Below are positions 1-7,631 of a stretch of 64,000 bases of DNA, in pieces (the first letter of the stretch is position 1; each line of letters opens with the position of its first letter). The translations under genes were made by a program, and so were the position numbers. Below the pieces are notes generated by a model, which searched no databases, had not been told where the DNA came from, and saw only the letters and a list, made by a program, of their open reading frames with translations. The stretch is taken from contig NZ_JBHLWN010000071.1 of NCBI RefSeq assembly GCF_042432825.1, forward strand, positions 104,929-168,928, in the 5' to 3' direction. The DNA is from Gordoniibacillus chartarius (lineage in GTDB: Bacteria > Bacillota > Bacilli > Paenibacillales > NBRC-103111).

Positions 1-570
1 AAAATCGAAGCGATGCTGCGCAAAGGCGTCACGCCGCGTGCCGTACGGGCGCTCATTGTCGGTATTCCGAACGTCGGCAAATCGACGCTGACGAATACGC
101 TGGCCGGGCGGAAAATAGCGGCGACGGGCGATCGCCCGGGCGTCACGAAAGGCCAGCAGTGGATCAAAGTCGGCAGCGGCGAGATGGATTTGCTGGACAC
201 GCCGGGAATATTGTGGCCGAAGTTTGAGGATCAGCAGGTCGGATTGCGCCTTGCGGCAACGGGAGCGATTAAGGAAGACATTTTATCGCTGGATGAGATT
301 GCATTCTTTACGGTGCGGTACCTGTGCGAGGAATACCCGGACGCCTTGAAGGAGCGCTACGACCTGGAAAGGCTGCCGGACGATTTGACGGAAGCGAGCG
401 AGGTCGTCGATGTGATGGAGGCGATCGGACGTAAGCGCGGAGCGGTCATGAGCGGCGGGCGGATCGATTTGGATAAAACGTCACTGCTCATATTGCGGGA
501 TTTGCGAGCTGGTAAAATGGGGCGGATCACGCTGGAGCGGCCGCCTGCGGAGACAGCGGAAGCGGAATAA
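1..570 (+). CDS. rbgA: Ribosome biogenesis GTPase RbgA (YlqF), C-terminal part
   Basis: The reading frame is open from base 1, so the gene is cut by the window edge and only about 189 C-terminal residues of a protein usually near 280 are visible. The P-loop GIPNVGKST lies at visible residues 21-29 and a DTPG (G3) motif follows. In this circularly permuted GTPase family the G4 motif comes before the P-loop, so it would be upstream of the window. RbgA is a GTPase for late assembly of the 50S subunit. The C-terminal helical region ends in an acidic Ala/Glu tail. The next gene is rnhB, as in B. subtilis, which supports the call. Confidence 0.93.
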   Translation, partial: KIEAMLRKGVTPRAVRALIVGIPNVGKSTLTNTLAGRKIAATGDRPGVTKGQQWIKVGSGEMDLLDTPGILWPKFEDQQVGLRLAATGAIKEDILSLDEIAFFTVRYLCEEYPDALKERYDLERLPDDLTEASEVVDVMEAIGRKRGAVMSGGRIDLDKTSLLILRDLRAGKMGRITLERPPAETAEAE

Positions 571-581
571 GGGAAAGAGCT

Positions 582-608
582 GCAGGGGGAAGCCTCTGCG
601 GTTTTTTT
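582..608 (+). terminator. Intrinsic terminator after rbgA
   Basis: GCAGGGG (582-588) pairs with CCTCTGC (593-599), with one G-T pair and a 4-nt loop. A run of seven T starts at 602. It lies 12 nt after the rbgA stop codon, so rbgA probably ends its transcript here. Confidence 0.8.
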
Positions 609-827
609 GTTTCGGGGGATGTTGGAAGGGGGGGGAGGCGGAGTCGGGACTCGCATAGAAGTTATCCAAATCGCAGGCTTGTTCATACGTCTACTGCTTT
701 TACCGCTAAGCCTAGAAGTACCGGAACGGCGGTCCCTTGTATTCGCGAATAACCGTTTCCCTTCGAAGCCCGTTCAGTGGTACCTGGCTGCTAAAATTTG
801 GGATGGCTCGACCCTCCTGTCGTCCTA

Positions 828-833
828 TATAAT
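828..833 (+). promoter_or_regulatory. Possible -10 box for rnhB
   Basis: A perfect TATAAT lies 29 nt before the chosen rnhB start, downstream of a terminator. No convincing -35 box is visible at 16-18 nt spacing, so this is weak. The rest of the 609-862 gap shows no gene: an 84-codon open frame there has no ribosome binding site and no recognisable product. Confidence 0.3.
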
Positions 834-862
834 GGGTGGATGGGAAAGGAGCTGGGCATAGT

Positions 863-1474
863 ATGCTTCAAAATGAACAGCAAATTTGGGAGCAAGGGTA
901 TGCGGCGATAGCGGGGGTGGACGAAGTCGGACGGGGCTGCTTGTTCGGCGACGTCGTTGCGGCTGCCGTCATTTTACCGAAGGGCGCGGTCTTCGAGGAC
1001 GTTAACGATTCCAAGAAGCTGACGGCGAAGACGCGCGAGCGGCTGTATGAGGTCATCATGGCTAACGCGGTTGCGGTAGGAATCGGGATTGTTGACGTGC
1101 CGACGATCGAGCGCATCAATATTAAACAGGCGGCCAGACTGGCGATGAAAATAGCGGTGGAGAAGCTGCAAGCGGAGCCGGACTATTTGCTGGTCGATGC
1201 GGAGAAGGTCGATGTGGAGCTGCCTCAGCTTGCGATTATTGAGGGCGATGCGCTCAGCCAGTCGATTGCGGCGGCTTCGATCGTCGCCAAGGTGACACGG
1301 GACCGGATGTGCCTCGAGTGGGATTTGCAATATCCGGAATATGGGATTGCGGTACATAAAGGGTATGCGACGAAGCAGCATAGGCAAAGCATTTTGGAAT
1401 ACGGTCCGACCCCGCTGCACCGCAGCACGTTTCTGCGCAAGCTGCTCAGCGGGCAGCAGGAGATGACGTTCTGA
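863..1474 (+). CDS. rnhB: Ribonuclease HII
   Basis: RNase HII cuts the RNA strand of RNA-DNA hybrids and starts removal of single ribonucleotides from DNA. The 203-residue product has the type 2 signature GVDEVGRG with acidic metal ligands D20 and E21, a further Asp at D112 in LLVDAEKV, and the block around DALSQSIAAASIVAKVTRD. A downstream His-Lys-Gly-Tyr motif is also typical. The ATG at 863 is chosen because AAGGAG lies at 846-851; an in-frame ATG at 836 has no such site. It follows rbgA across a terminator and probably has its own promoter. Confidence 0.93.
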   Translation: MLQNEQQIWEQGYAAIAGVDEVGRGCLFGDVVAAAVILPKGAVFEDVNDSKKLTAKTRERLYEVIMANAVAVGIGIVDVPTIERINIKQAARLAMKIAVEKLQAEPDYLLVDAEKVDVELPQLAIIEGDALSQSIAAASIVAKVTRDRMCLEWDLQYPEYGIAVHKGYATKQHRQSILEYGPTPLHRSTFLRKLLSGQQEMTF

Positions 1475-1579
1475 GCGGTGGAGAATCGTGCTGCCGATAG
1501 GAATGGCATGTACGTAAAGATTGACGGGTTAACTGCCGATATACATAGGTACTACGGTTGCTGAAATGAGGAACGGAAC

Positions 1580-3394
1580 ATGAACATAGCCGGTCTGGTG
1601 CGAAGTATGCTGGGCGACATGCAAGCCGCCGATGCGAAGACGCTTGAGCTCAAAATCGGTCAAATTGTAAAAGGCGTTATACTGCAAATGCTGTCCGAGC
1701 AGGATGCGTTAGTGAATATAAACGGCGTGCAGGTCAGGGCGAGGCTGGAGGCGCCTCTGAAGCAGGGCGATATGACGCTGCTGCAAGTGCAGCCCGAGTC
1801 CGCTTCGGGCCAGACGGTTCTCAAGCCTCTGCAGAGTGCGGGCGCGCAGCTGACCGATGCCTCGTTTCCCGGACTGCTCAAGGAGCTTGGGCAGCCGGAT
1901 ACGGCGGCGAACCGGCAGCTTGTGCTGACGATGCTGAAGGAAGGCGTGCCGCTTACGAAGGAGACGGTGGCCGAATTTGCGCAAGCGGCGAAGACGAAGC
2001 CGGCGAAGGTGAACGCCGAGGAGTGGTCGCAGACGGCCGCGTTCGCCCTAAAGCGCGGATTGCCTCTGACGGGAGAGACGCTGGGCGCTTTGCGGCAGGC
2101 GCTGAACGGCGCGCCGTTGTACGAGCTCGTGCAGCGCCTCGCTTCGGAGACGGAGGCGCAGCTGAGCGAGCTGCCGCCGTCGGTGCGGCAGCAGGCGGGG
2201 CAGCTTGCCGCGCTTGTGCGGCAAGCGCTGGGAGGAGCCGCCGCCGGGCTTGGCGGCGGCGATGGGGCAGCGCCGGCGCAGCCAGCGCTGCCGGAGGCGG
2301 CCGGCGCCGCAGCCGGCGCGGCGGGGGGCGGCGCGGACGCGCAGCCGCCCGGGGCCCGCGCGGGCGCTGGCGCCGCGCAGGAGGCGGCGGGCCAACGTGC
2401 GGCCGCCGCGACCCCGGGGCCAGCGGCCGGCACGCCGCCGCAGGCCCCGCAGGGCGCCGCTGCCGCGCAGCCGGCGCCAACACCCGCGGCTGCGGCCGCG
2501 CCGGCGGCTGCGGGGGAGGCCCCCCCGCCGCTCACGCGCGCTGCTGCGCAGCCGCAGACCGCGCCGCAGGCGCCCCCGGCCCAGCCGGGCGCCGGCGGCG
2601 GCAGCGACGCCCCGGCGGCGGCGTCGCCTGCCCCGACGGCCGATCACTGGATCGGCCGCCTGTTCAAGGCGCTCGGCATCGAGCACGAGCGCGGACTGGC
2701 CCGGCTCCCTGCGACCGCGCCGGAGAAGGACTCGCTGCTCCGCAAGCTCGTCCCCGGCCTGGAGCCTGGCCTAACCGCCGCATCCGGCGACGGCGAAGCT
2801 TTGCCGGGCACCTCGGCTGCGTCGTCCGACACGGTCAAGAGCTTGCTGCTGCAGCTCGTCCGTTCGGACGAAGTTCCTGCCGCCCTGAAGGAAACGATGC
2901 AGCAAACGCTGCAGCACATCACCGGCCAGCAGCTGCTGTTAACGCCGGACCGTCAGACGCCGTTCGCTCATGTCACCATGTTCGTTCCGTTCCGGGACGA
3001 GAACGGAGAGCAGACCGCATCCGTTCATATCGAATCCAGGCGCGGCAGCCGCGGCCAGCTGGATGCCGATAACTGCCGGCTGCTGTTTGACTTGTCCATG
3101 AAGCAGATGGGCAATACGCTGCTGGACGTGCGCGTCGTGGACCGGGCCGTTTCGCTGAACGTGCGAAACGATCATCCGATCGTGCCCAAGCTGCTGGATG
3201 GGGCGCGAGAGGAAGTCGCCGCGGCGCTTCATCGCACCGGCTATCAGCTGCTGTTGCTCCAATTCGGTCCGTATCCGACGCCTGCCGATTTCAAGCAGGA
3301 GCACTCCTCGGGCCAAACGGCCGATTCCGGCCGTGCGCAGCTGAAATCGCTGTATCAAACGAAACCGTACAAAGGGGTGGACTTCCGCGTATGA
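1580..3394 (+). CDS. ylqG: YlqG-like, FliK-related protein with long Ala/Pro/Gly linker
   Basis: This 604-residue protein sits where B. subtilis has ylqG. The N-terminal part (residues 1-210) is soluble and helical-looking. Residues about 216-353 are almost only Ala, Gly, Pro and Gln, encoded by very G+C-rich DNA. The C-terminal 250 residues look like a folded domain related to the hook-length control (FliK C-terminal) type, with runs such as LLFDLSMKQMGNTLLDVRVV. GAGGAAC precedes the ATG. It overlaps the next gene by 4 nt (ATGA), and that gene resembles the FlhB tail, the partner of FliK. A role beside flagellar export is inference. The low-complexity middle makes database matching unreliable. 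Confidence 0.7.
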   Translation: MNIAGLVRSMLGDMQAADAKTLELKIGQIVKGVILQMLSEQDALVNINGVQVRARLEAPLKQGDMTLLQVQPESASGQTVLKPLQSAGAQLTDASFPGLLKELGQPDTAANRQLVLTMLKEGVPLTKETVAEFAQAAKTKPAKVNAEEWSQTAAFALKRGLPLTGETLGALRQALNGAPLYELVQRLASETEAQLSELPPSVRQQAGQLAALVRQALGGAAAGLGGGDGAAPAQPALPEAAGAAAGAAGGGADAQPPGARAGAGAAQEAAGQRAAAATPGPAAGTPPQAPQGAAAAQPAPTPAAAAAPAAAGEAPPPLTRAAAQPQTAPQAPPAQPGAGGGSDAPAAASPAPTADHWIGRLFKALGIEHERGLARLPATAPEKDSLLRKLVPGLEPGLTAASGDGEALPGTSAASSDTVKSLLLQLVRSDEVPAALKETMQQTLQHITGQQLLLTPDRQTPFAHVTMFVPFRDENGEQTASVHIESRRGSRGQLDADNCRLLFDLSMKQMGNTLLDVRVVDRAVSLNVRNDHPIVPKLLDGAREEVAAALHRTGYQLLLLQFGPYPTPADFKQEHSSGQTADSGRAQLKSLYQTKPYKGVDFRV

Positions 3395-3708
3395 CCGAAC
3401 GTGGACCAAATGAGGATATGTCTCCCGCCCCGCAGCTTAAGAAAGCCGTTGCACTTAAATATTCGCCGGGAACGGCGGCGGCGCCGGTCGTAACGGCCAA
3501 AGGACGCGGCTATGTGGCGGACGCGATACTGAACAAAGCGCGCGAGCACGGCGTGCCGGTGCAGGAGGACGCATCGCTTGTGGAGGTGCTGTCGAAGCTG
3601 GACATCGATCAGGAAATTCCGCCGGAGCTGTACCAGCTCGTCGCCGAGCTGCTCAGCTTCATATACCGCTCCGACCGAAAGCTGAAGGAGCTGAGATCGT
3701 CCCCATGA
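3391..3708 (+). CDS. ylqH: YlqH, free-standing FlhB C-terminal-like protein
   Basis: The 105-residue protein aligns by eye with the cytoplasmic C-terminal tail of the FlhB in this window: AVALKY near its start, then a matching run ending in PPELYQLVAELLSFIY (FlhB: PADLFQAVAEVLAYVY). It has no membrane segments. The NPTH autocleavage motif is missing, the place before AVALKY reading APQLKK, so it resembles an already-cleaved FlhB tail. It overlaps ylqG by ATGA and yraN by ATGA, so the three genes are translationally coupled. Its function is not established; a modulating role in type III export substrate switching is an inference from the pairing with a FliK-like gene. Confidence 0.8.
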   Translation: MTERGPNEDMSPAPQLKKAVALKYSPGTAAAPVVTAKGRGYVADAILNKAREHGVPVQEDASLVEVLSKLDIDQEIPPELYQLVAELLSFIYRSDRKLKELRSSP

Positions 3709-4100
3709 CCGGTAAGCCGTCCGCCTACGCCCGCCGTCAGCAAACCGGCAAGACGGGAGAAGAGGCCGCTGCCCGCTTGCTGCTCGGCAAAGGCTACAAA
3801 ATCGTTGCACGTAATTGGCGCTGCCGAAAGGGCGAACTGGACATTATCGCCGAGGATCGCGAAACGCTCGTATTCATTGAGGTGCGCACCCGCCGCGCGA
3901 CCGGGACGTTCGGGACGGCCAAAGAGTCGGTGAACATCCGCAAGCAAATGCAGGTCAGAGAGACGGCGCAATTTTATTTGTACGTAACGAAGCAATTCGA
4001 TCGCAATCTTCGTTTTGACGTCGTCGCCGTCGAGCTTCCCGTCGGAGGGGACATACAGAGCGGAGCCGTGACTCTGGAGCATATCGAAAACGCGTTTTGA
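3705..4100 (+). CDS. yraN: YraN/UPF0102 family nuclease-fold protein
   Basis: The 131-residue protein matches UPF0102. After an N-terminal helix (TGKTGEEAAARLLLGKGYKI) comes ARNWRCRKGELDIIAED followed by LVFIEVRTR, giving the E-x-D...E-x-K-like active-site pattern of the PD-(D/E)XK fold, here with Arg in the last position. Its substrate is unknown; it is often near rnhB in genomes. The start overlaps the ylqH stop. It is the last gene of the first plus-strand run and faces comM tail to tail. Confidence 0.85.
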   Translation: MTGKPSAYARRQQTGKTGEEAAARLLLGKGYKIVARNWRCRKGELDIIAEDRETLVFIEVRTRRATGTFGTAKESVNIRKQMQVRETAQFYLYVTKQFDRNLRFDVVAVELPVGGDIQSGAVTLEHIENAF

Positions 4101-4162
4101 CGAATGCCGCTAAGAATCGTATATTCGAATCCTCGTAGCAGGAAACAATTGCCTTGACTCGA

Positions 4163-4198
4163 GAAACGGACAGAGGATGAACAAACTGTCTGCGTTTC
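4163..4198. terminator. Hairpin between convergent yraN and comM
   Basis: GAAACG-GACAG (4163-4173) pairs with CTGTC (4186-4190) and CGTTTC (4193-4198), with a 2-nt bulge. It lies between two converging genes, where a bidirectional terminator is expected, but there is no T run on either side. The role is therefore tentative. Confidence 0.4.
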
Positions 4199-4216
4199 AG
4201 GTCCGGCTGCAAGTAG

Positions 4217-5785
4217 TTAATAACATGCTTGTTTCCGATCCAAGCTGCGGTATTGCAAAGCTTCGGCCACATGAGGGAGCTCGATCTGTTCGCTGCCTTC
4301 CAGGTCGGCAATCGTGCGGGCGATCTTCAGCACCCTGTCGTGAGCACGGGCGCTTAATCCGTAGGCCTCGAACGACTTCTTCAGCAATCCTTCGCTATCC
4401 GGATCGAGACGGCAGTGAATTCGCAGCAAAGCCCCGCTCAGCTCGGCGTTGTACAGCAATCCGGTGCCCGCATATCGCTGCAGCTGCCGCAGTCTTGCCG
4501 ACTGTACGCCGGCATTCATTTCCGCTGAGCTTAATCTCGGGCCGTTCTCGCCATGAAACCATCGATATTCCGGCTTCGGCACATCGACATGCAGGTCGAT
4601 CCGATCGAGCAAAGGTCCGGATACTCGCGCCCGATATTGCTGTACCTTTATCGCCGAACAGCTGCATCCGGGCTCACCCGTGCTGCCGTAATATCCGCAA
4701 GGACACGGATTCATCGAAGCCGCCAGCAGAAACTGCGCGGGATACGTGTACACGGCGCGAGCCCGGCCGATCGTAATGAACCGGTCCTCGAGCGGCTGCC
4801 GCAGCCCTTCCAGCACAGCTCTTGCAAACTCCGGCAGCTCGTCCAGAAACAATACGCCGCGATGTGCGAGAGACGCTTCGCCGGGCTTCGGTACGCCTCC
4901 GCCGCCAACGAGTCCCGCCGGCGAAATGGAGTGATGGGGCGCCCGGAACGGCCGTTCGCGGATAAGGCCGGTACCGGAGCCGAGCTTTCCGGACACGCTG
5001 TAGAGCTTCGTCACTTCCAGCGCTTCCTCCTCGCCCAGCTCCGGCATAATCGTCGGCAGCCTGCGCGCCAGCATCGTCTTGCCGGTGCCCGGCGGCCCGA
5101 TGAGCAGCACGTTGTGCATGCCGGCCGCAGCGATCATCAGCGCCCGCTTCGCCGCCAGCTGTCCGGAAACATCGGCGTAATCCTCGCCGAATCCGACCCC
5201 GGGATCCCGGTTCCTGCATGAAACCCGCTCATCATCGCGCTCCATACCCGCACTGCCGTATCCTGCCGCAAACAGCTGCGCCTCATCTTCCAAAGCCAGC
5301 TCCCGCAGATGTCTTAGCCCGTACACCCGGATGCCTTCTATGACCCTGGCTTCATCCACATTGTCAGCCGGCAGCGCCACGGCGGGAATACCGCTCAGCC
5401 GGGCCTTATGCACCATCGACAGTACGCCCGGCACCGGCCTGATCGTTCCGTCCAGCGCCAGCTCGCCGAGAAGCAGGCAGTGTTCCTGCCATCGCCCGCG
5501 AATTTGCCCGCTCGTCATCAATATTCCGGCTGCTATGGCCAAATCGAAGGCCGAGCCCTCCTTGCGCAAATCAGCTGGTGCCAAGTTGACCGTAATCCGT
5601 TCCATCGGGAACGTAAATCCGCTGTTGCGCACCGCAGCCCGCACCCGTTCGGCGGATTCCCTGACGGCCGTATCGGGCAATCCGACGAGCGCGATGTGCG
5701 GCAGTCCGCTGGCAATATCGACTTCGACTTGAATCAGCTTGCCTTCGATGCCGTGGAGGCAAGCGCTGATCATTTTCCCGTACAT
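4217..5785 (-). CDS. comM: ComM/YifB family Mg-chelatase-like AAA+ ATPase
   Basis: The product is about 522 residues. It has the N-terminal ChlI-like domain (SGLPHIALVGLPDTAVRES, then ERITVNLAPADLRKEGS), a Walker A motif GPPGTGKTM, a Walker B LFLDELPEF, and the C-terminal Mg-chelatase-like domain with a CPCGYYG Cys cluster. ComM is a branch-migration helicase that aids natural transformation in Gram-negative bacteria; its role in Firmicutes is less clear. The ATG at 5785 is preferred over a GTG at 5797, which overlaps the GAGAGG ribosome binding site. It is the only minus-strand gene here, and it has its own promoter. Confidence 0.9.
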   Translation of the reverse strand: MYGKMISACLHGIEGKLIQVEVDIASGLPHIALVGLPDTAVRESAERVRAAVRNSGFTFPMERITVNLAPADLRKEGSAFDLAIAAGILMTSGQIRGRWQEHCLLLGELALDGTIRPVPGVLSMVHKARLSGIPAVALPADNVDEARVIEGIRVYGLRHLRELALEDEAQLFAAGYGSAGMERDDERVSCRNRDPGVGFGEDYADVSGQLAAKRALMIAAAGMHNVLLIGPPGTGKTMLARRLPTIMPELGEEEALEVTKLYSVSGKLGSGTGLIRERPFRAPHHSISPAGLVGGGGVPKPGEASLAHRGVLFLDELPEFARAVLEGLRQPLEDRFITIGRARAVYTYPAQFLLAASMNPCPCGYYGSTGEPGCSCSAIKVQQYRARVSGPLLDRIDLHVDVPKPEYRWFHGENGPRLSSAEMNAGVQSARLRQLQRYAGTGLLYNAELSGALLRIHCRLDPDSEGLLKKSFEAYGLSARAHDRVLKIARTIADLEGSEQIELPHVAEALQYRSLDRKQACY

Positions 5786-5880
5786 AACAAAAAACACCTC
5801 TCTCCATATGATCGGCTTCCAAGCGTAAGGCCGTTCATCGGGGAAAGGTGCTTCCTTATCCGTCCAATGCGTTTGACACC

Positions 5881-5909
5881 ACTATAGCCGATATTTTTCG
5901 GATTTTCAA
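5881..5909 (-). promoter_or_regulatory. Promoter for comM
   Basis: Read on the minus strand, TTGAAA (5909-5904) is followed after 17 nt by TATAGT (5886-5881), a good sigma-A-type pair. Transcription would start about 90 nt before the comM ATG. Confidence 0.65.
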
Positions 5910-5948
5910 CACGGAACATACATGTTTTCCCTTCAGATGTACCATACT

Positions 5949-5968
5949 GGAAGATGAGGTGATCTTCC
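5949..5968 (+). promoter_or_regulatory. Hairpin holding the ribosome binding site of the zinc-ribbon gene
   Basis: GGAAGAT (5949-5955) and ATCTTCC (5962-5968) pair perfectly around the loop GAGGTG, which is the Shine-Dalgarno sequence. The ATG begins at the next base. The structure would either display the site in the loop or limit ribosome access; which one cannot be told from sequence. Confidence 0.5.
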
Positions 5969-6235
5969 ATGCAAAACCAACCGTATTTTTGCCCGAATTG
6001 TCGCTCCAATCGCGTAAAGTTCAGCGTCATTAGCTCCTATTCGCAAAAATTTCTCAAGGACGCGATTACCGGCGAAATCAGCGCCGTCGAAGAGCCGGTT
6101 CTTGTCGAATCCGGAGAGGCAAACATTCAGTGCCAGGTGTGCAGCTTCATGGGCAACGAGCTTCGCTTCATCAAGCAGGCGGAACGCGAGCCCCGCGCCG
6201 CCGCCGCAACGAATCCGGCATATTCGCCATACTGA
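5969..6235 (+). CDS. Small zinc-ribbon protein, function unknown
   Basis: The 88-residue protein has two CxxC pairs, CPNC near residue 8 and CQVC near residue 50, enough to bind one zinc in a ribbon fold. Between them lies a hydrophilic stretch, and the end is Ala-rich. The start follows a GAGGTG site set in the loop of a hairpin. A terminator follows at once, so it seems to be transcribed alone. I do not recognise a named family; a nucleic-acid or protein-binding role is only what such ribbons often do. The gene is absent from the B. subtilis order at this place. Confidence 0.7.
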   Translation: MQNQPYFCPNCRSNRVKFSVISSYSQKFLKDAITGEISAVEEPVLVESGEANIQCQVCSFMGNELRFIKQAEREPRAAAATNPAYSPY

Positions 6236-6268
6236 CAGCCTCGGCTATCGCCTTGGCTGTTTTCTTTG
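6236..6268 (+). terminator. Intrinsic terminator after the zinc-ribbon gene
   Basis: CAGCC (6236-6240) pairs with GGCTG (6255-6259), with an inner GGC/GCC pair, and TTTTCTTTG follows. It starts at the base after the stop codon. Confidence 0.65.
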
Positions 6269-6349
6269 CTTGCCTCCATCATTCGACGCCTTTTATCACA
6301 TTGAAAGAATATTTTTATGGTAAACATTAACGCATACGAAATAAAAGCG

Positions 6350-6358
6350 TGATACAAT
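6350..6358 (+). promoter_or_regulatory. Extended -10 promoter candidate for sucCD
   Basis: TGATACAAT fits the extended -10 form TGnTAnAAT, 64 nt before the sucC start. No good -35 box is visible at the usual distance. Confidence 0.45.
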
Positions 6359-6421
6359 GGTTAAGGCTTGCCTGAGAGAGCGATACTATCCACGACCATA
6401 CCGATAGGAGGAATTTGGTAA

Positions 6422-7582
6422 ATGAATATCCATGAGTACCAGGGCAAAGAAGTGCTGAGACAGTACGGGGTTAGCGTCCCGGAGGGCAAAGTTGCCTTTA
6501 CTGTAGACGAAGCCGTACAAGCTGCCAAAGATTTGGGCACTTCGGTTGTCGTAGTGAAAGCGCAAATCCACGCAGGCGGCCGCGGTAAAGCCGGCGGCGT
6601 TAAGGTGGCCAAAAATCTCGACGAGGTTCGTACATACGCCGAACAAATTCTCGGCAAAGTGCTGGTCACTCACCAGACAGGCCCGGAAGGCAAAGAAGTG
6701 AAACGCCTGCTCATCGAGCAAGGCTGCGATATTAAGAAGGAGTATTATGTAGGCGTCGTCGTTGACCGCGCTACGGGCTCCGTCGTTATGATGGCTTCCG
6801 AAGAAGGCGGCACGGAGATCGAAGAAGTTGCTGCACATACGCCTGAGAAAATTTTCAAAGAAGTGATCGATCCGGCAGTCGGTCTGCTGCAATTCCAGGC
6901 ACGCCGTCTGGCGAATGCGATCAACATTCCGAAAGAGCTGGTGGGCAAAGCGGCTCAGTTCATGCTCGCTCTGTACAAAGCGTTCGTCGAAAAGGACTGC
7001 TCGATCGCCGAAATCAACCCGCTTGTCGTAACCGGCGACGGCAATGTTATGGCGCTGGACGCGAAGCTGAATTTCGACTCGAACGCTCTGTTCCGTCATC
7101 CGGAAATTCTGGAGCTGCGCGACCTGGACGAAGAAGACGAGAAAGAAATTCAAGCGTCGAAATTCGACCTGAGCTACATCGCGCTCGACGGCAACATCGG
7201 CTGCATGGTTAACGGTGCGGGTCTCGCGATGGCGACTATGGACATCATCAACTATTACGGCGGGCAGCCGGCTAACTTCCTTGACGTAGGCGGCGGCGCA
7301 ACGACAGAGAAAGTAACGGAAGCGTTCAAGATCATTCTTTCCGACGAGAACGTTAAAGGCATTTTCGTAAATATTTTCGGCGGCATTATGCGTTGTGACG
7401 TCATCGCGACCGGTGTCATCGAAGCTGCGAAGCAGCTTGGCCTGGACAAGCCGCTCGTCGTTCGTCTGGAAGGCACGAACGTTGAGCTCGGCAAGAAGAT
7501 GCTGAATGAATCGGGCCTGAACATCGTAGCTGCCGACTCCATGGCGGACGGTGCTCAGAAGATTGTTGCGCTTGTGAAATAA
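6422..7582 (+). CDS. sucC: Succinyl-CoA synthetase (ADP-forming) beta subunit
   Basis: SucC with SucD interconverts succinyl-CoA and succinate with formation of ATP in the TCA cycle. The 386-residue length is standard. The N-terminal MNIHEYQGKEVLRQYGV opens the ATP-grasp domain, a Gly-rich nucleotide loop (AGGRGKAGGV) follows, and the C-terminal CoA-ligase domain has FLDVGGGATTEKV and NIFGGIMRCD. AGGAGG lies 10 nt before the ATG. sucD follows after 49 nt in the same transcript. Confidence 0.97.
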   Translation: MNIHEYQGKEVLRQYGVSVPEGKVAFTVDEAVQAAKDLGTSVVVVKAQIHAGGRGKAGGVKVAKNLDEVRTYAEQILGKVLVTHQTGPEGKEVKRLLIEQGCDIKKEYYVGVVVDRATGSVVMMASEEGGTEIEEVAAHTPEKIFKEVIDPAVGLLQFQARRLANAINIPKELVGKAAQFMLALYKAFVEKDCSIAEINPLVVTGDGNVMALDAKLNFDSNALFRHPEILELRDLDEEDEKEIQASKFDLSYIALDGNIGCMVNGAGLAMATMDIINYYGGQPANFLDVGGGATTEKVTEAFKIILSDENVKGIFVNIFGGIMRCDVIATGVIEAAKQLGLDKPLVVRLEGTNVELGKKMLNESGLNIVAADSMADGAQKIVALVK

Positions 7583-7631
7583 GATCATCCGGAAGCAGGA
7601 CTATCTAACAATCAAGGGGTGTAACGAATCC

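Noticed and set aside
607..861. 84-codon plus-strand frame between rbgA and rnhB
   Set aside because: It begins inside the terminator tail, has no ribosome site, reads as no known protein and overlaps the likely rnhB promoter.
1660..3072. Several long open frames (up to 349 codons) on both strands inside ylqG
   Set aside because: They are by-products of the very G+C-rich linker, where stop codons are rare in all frames; composition is Arg/Ala-rich and without motifs.
6386..7588. 400-codon minus-strand frame opposite sucC
   Set aside because: It is the shadow of a well-conserved gene with strong codon bias; no start signal and no recognisable product.
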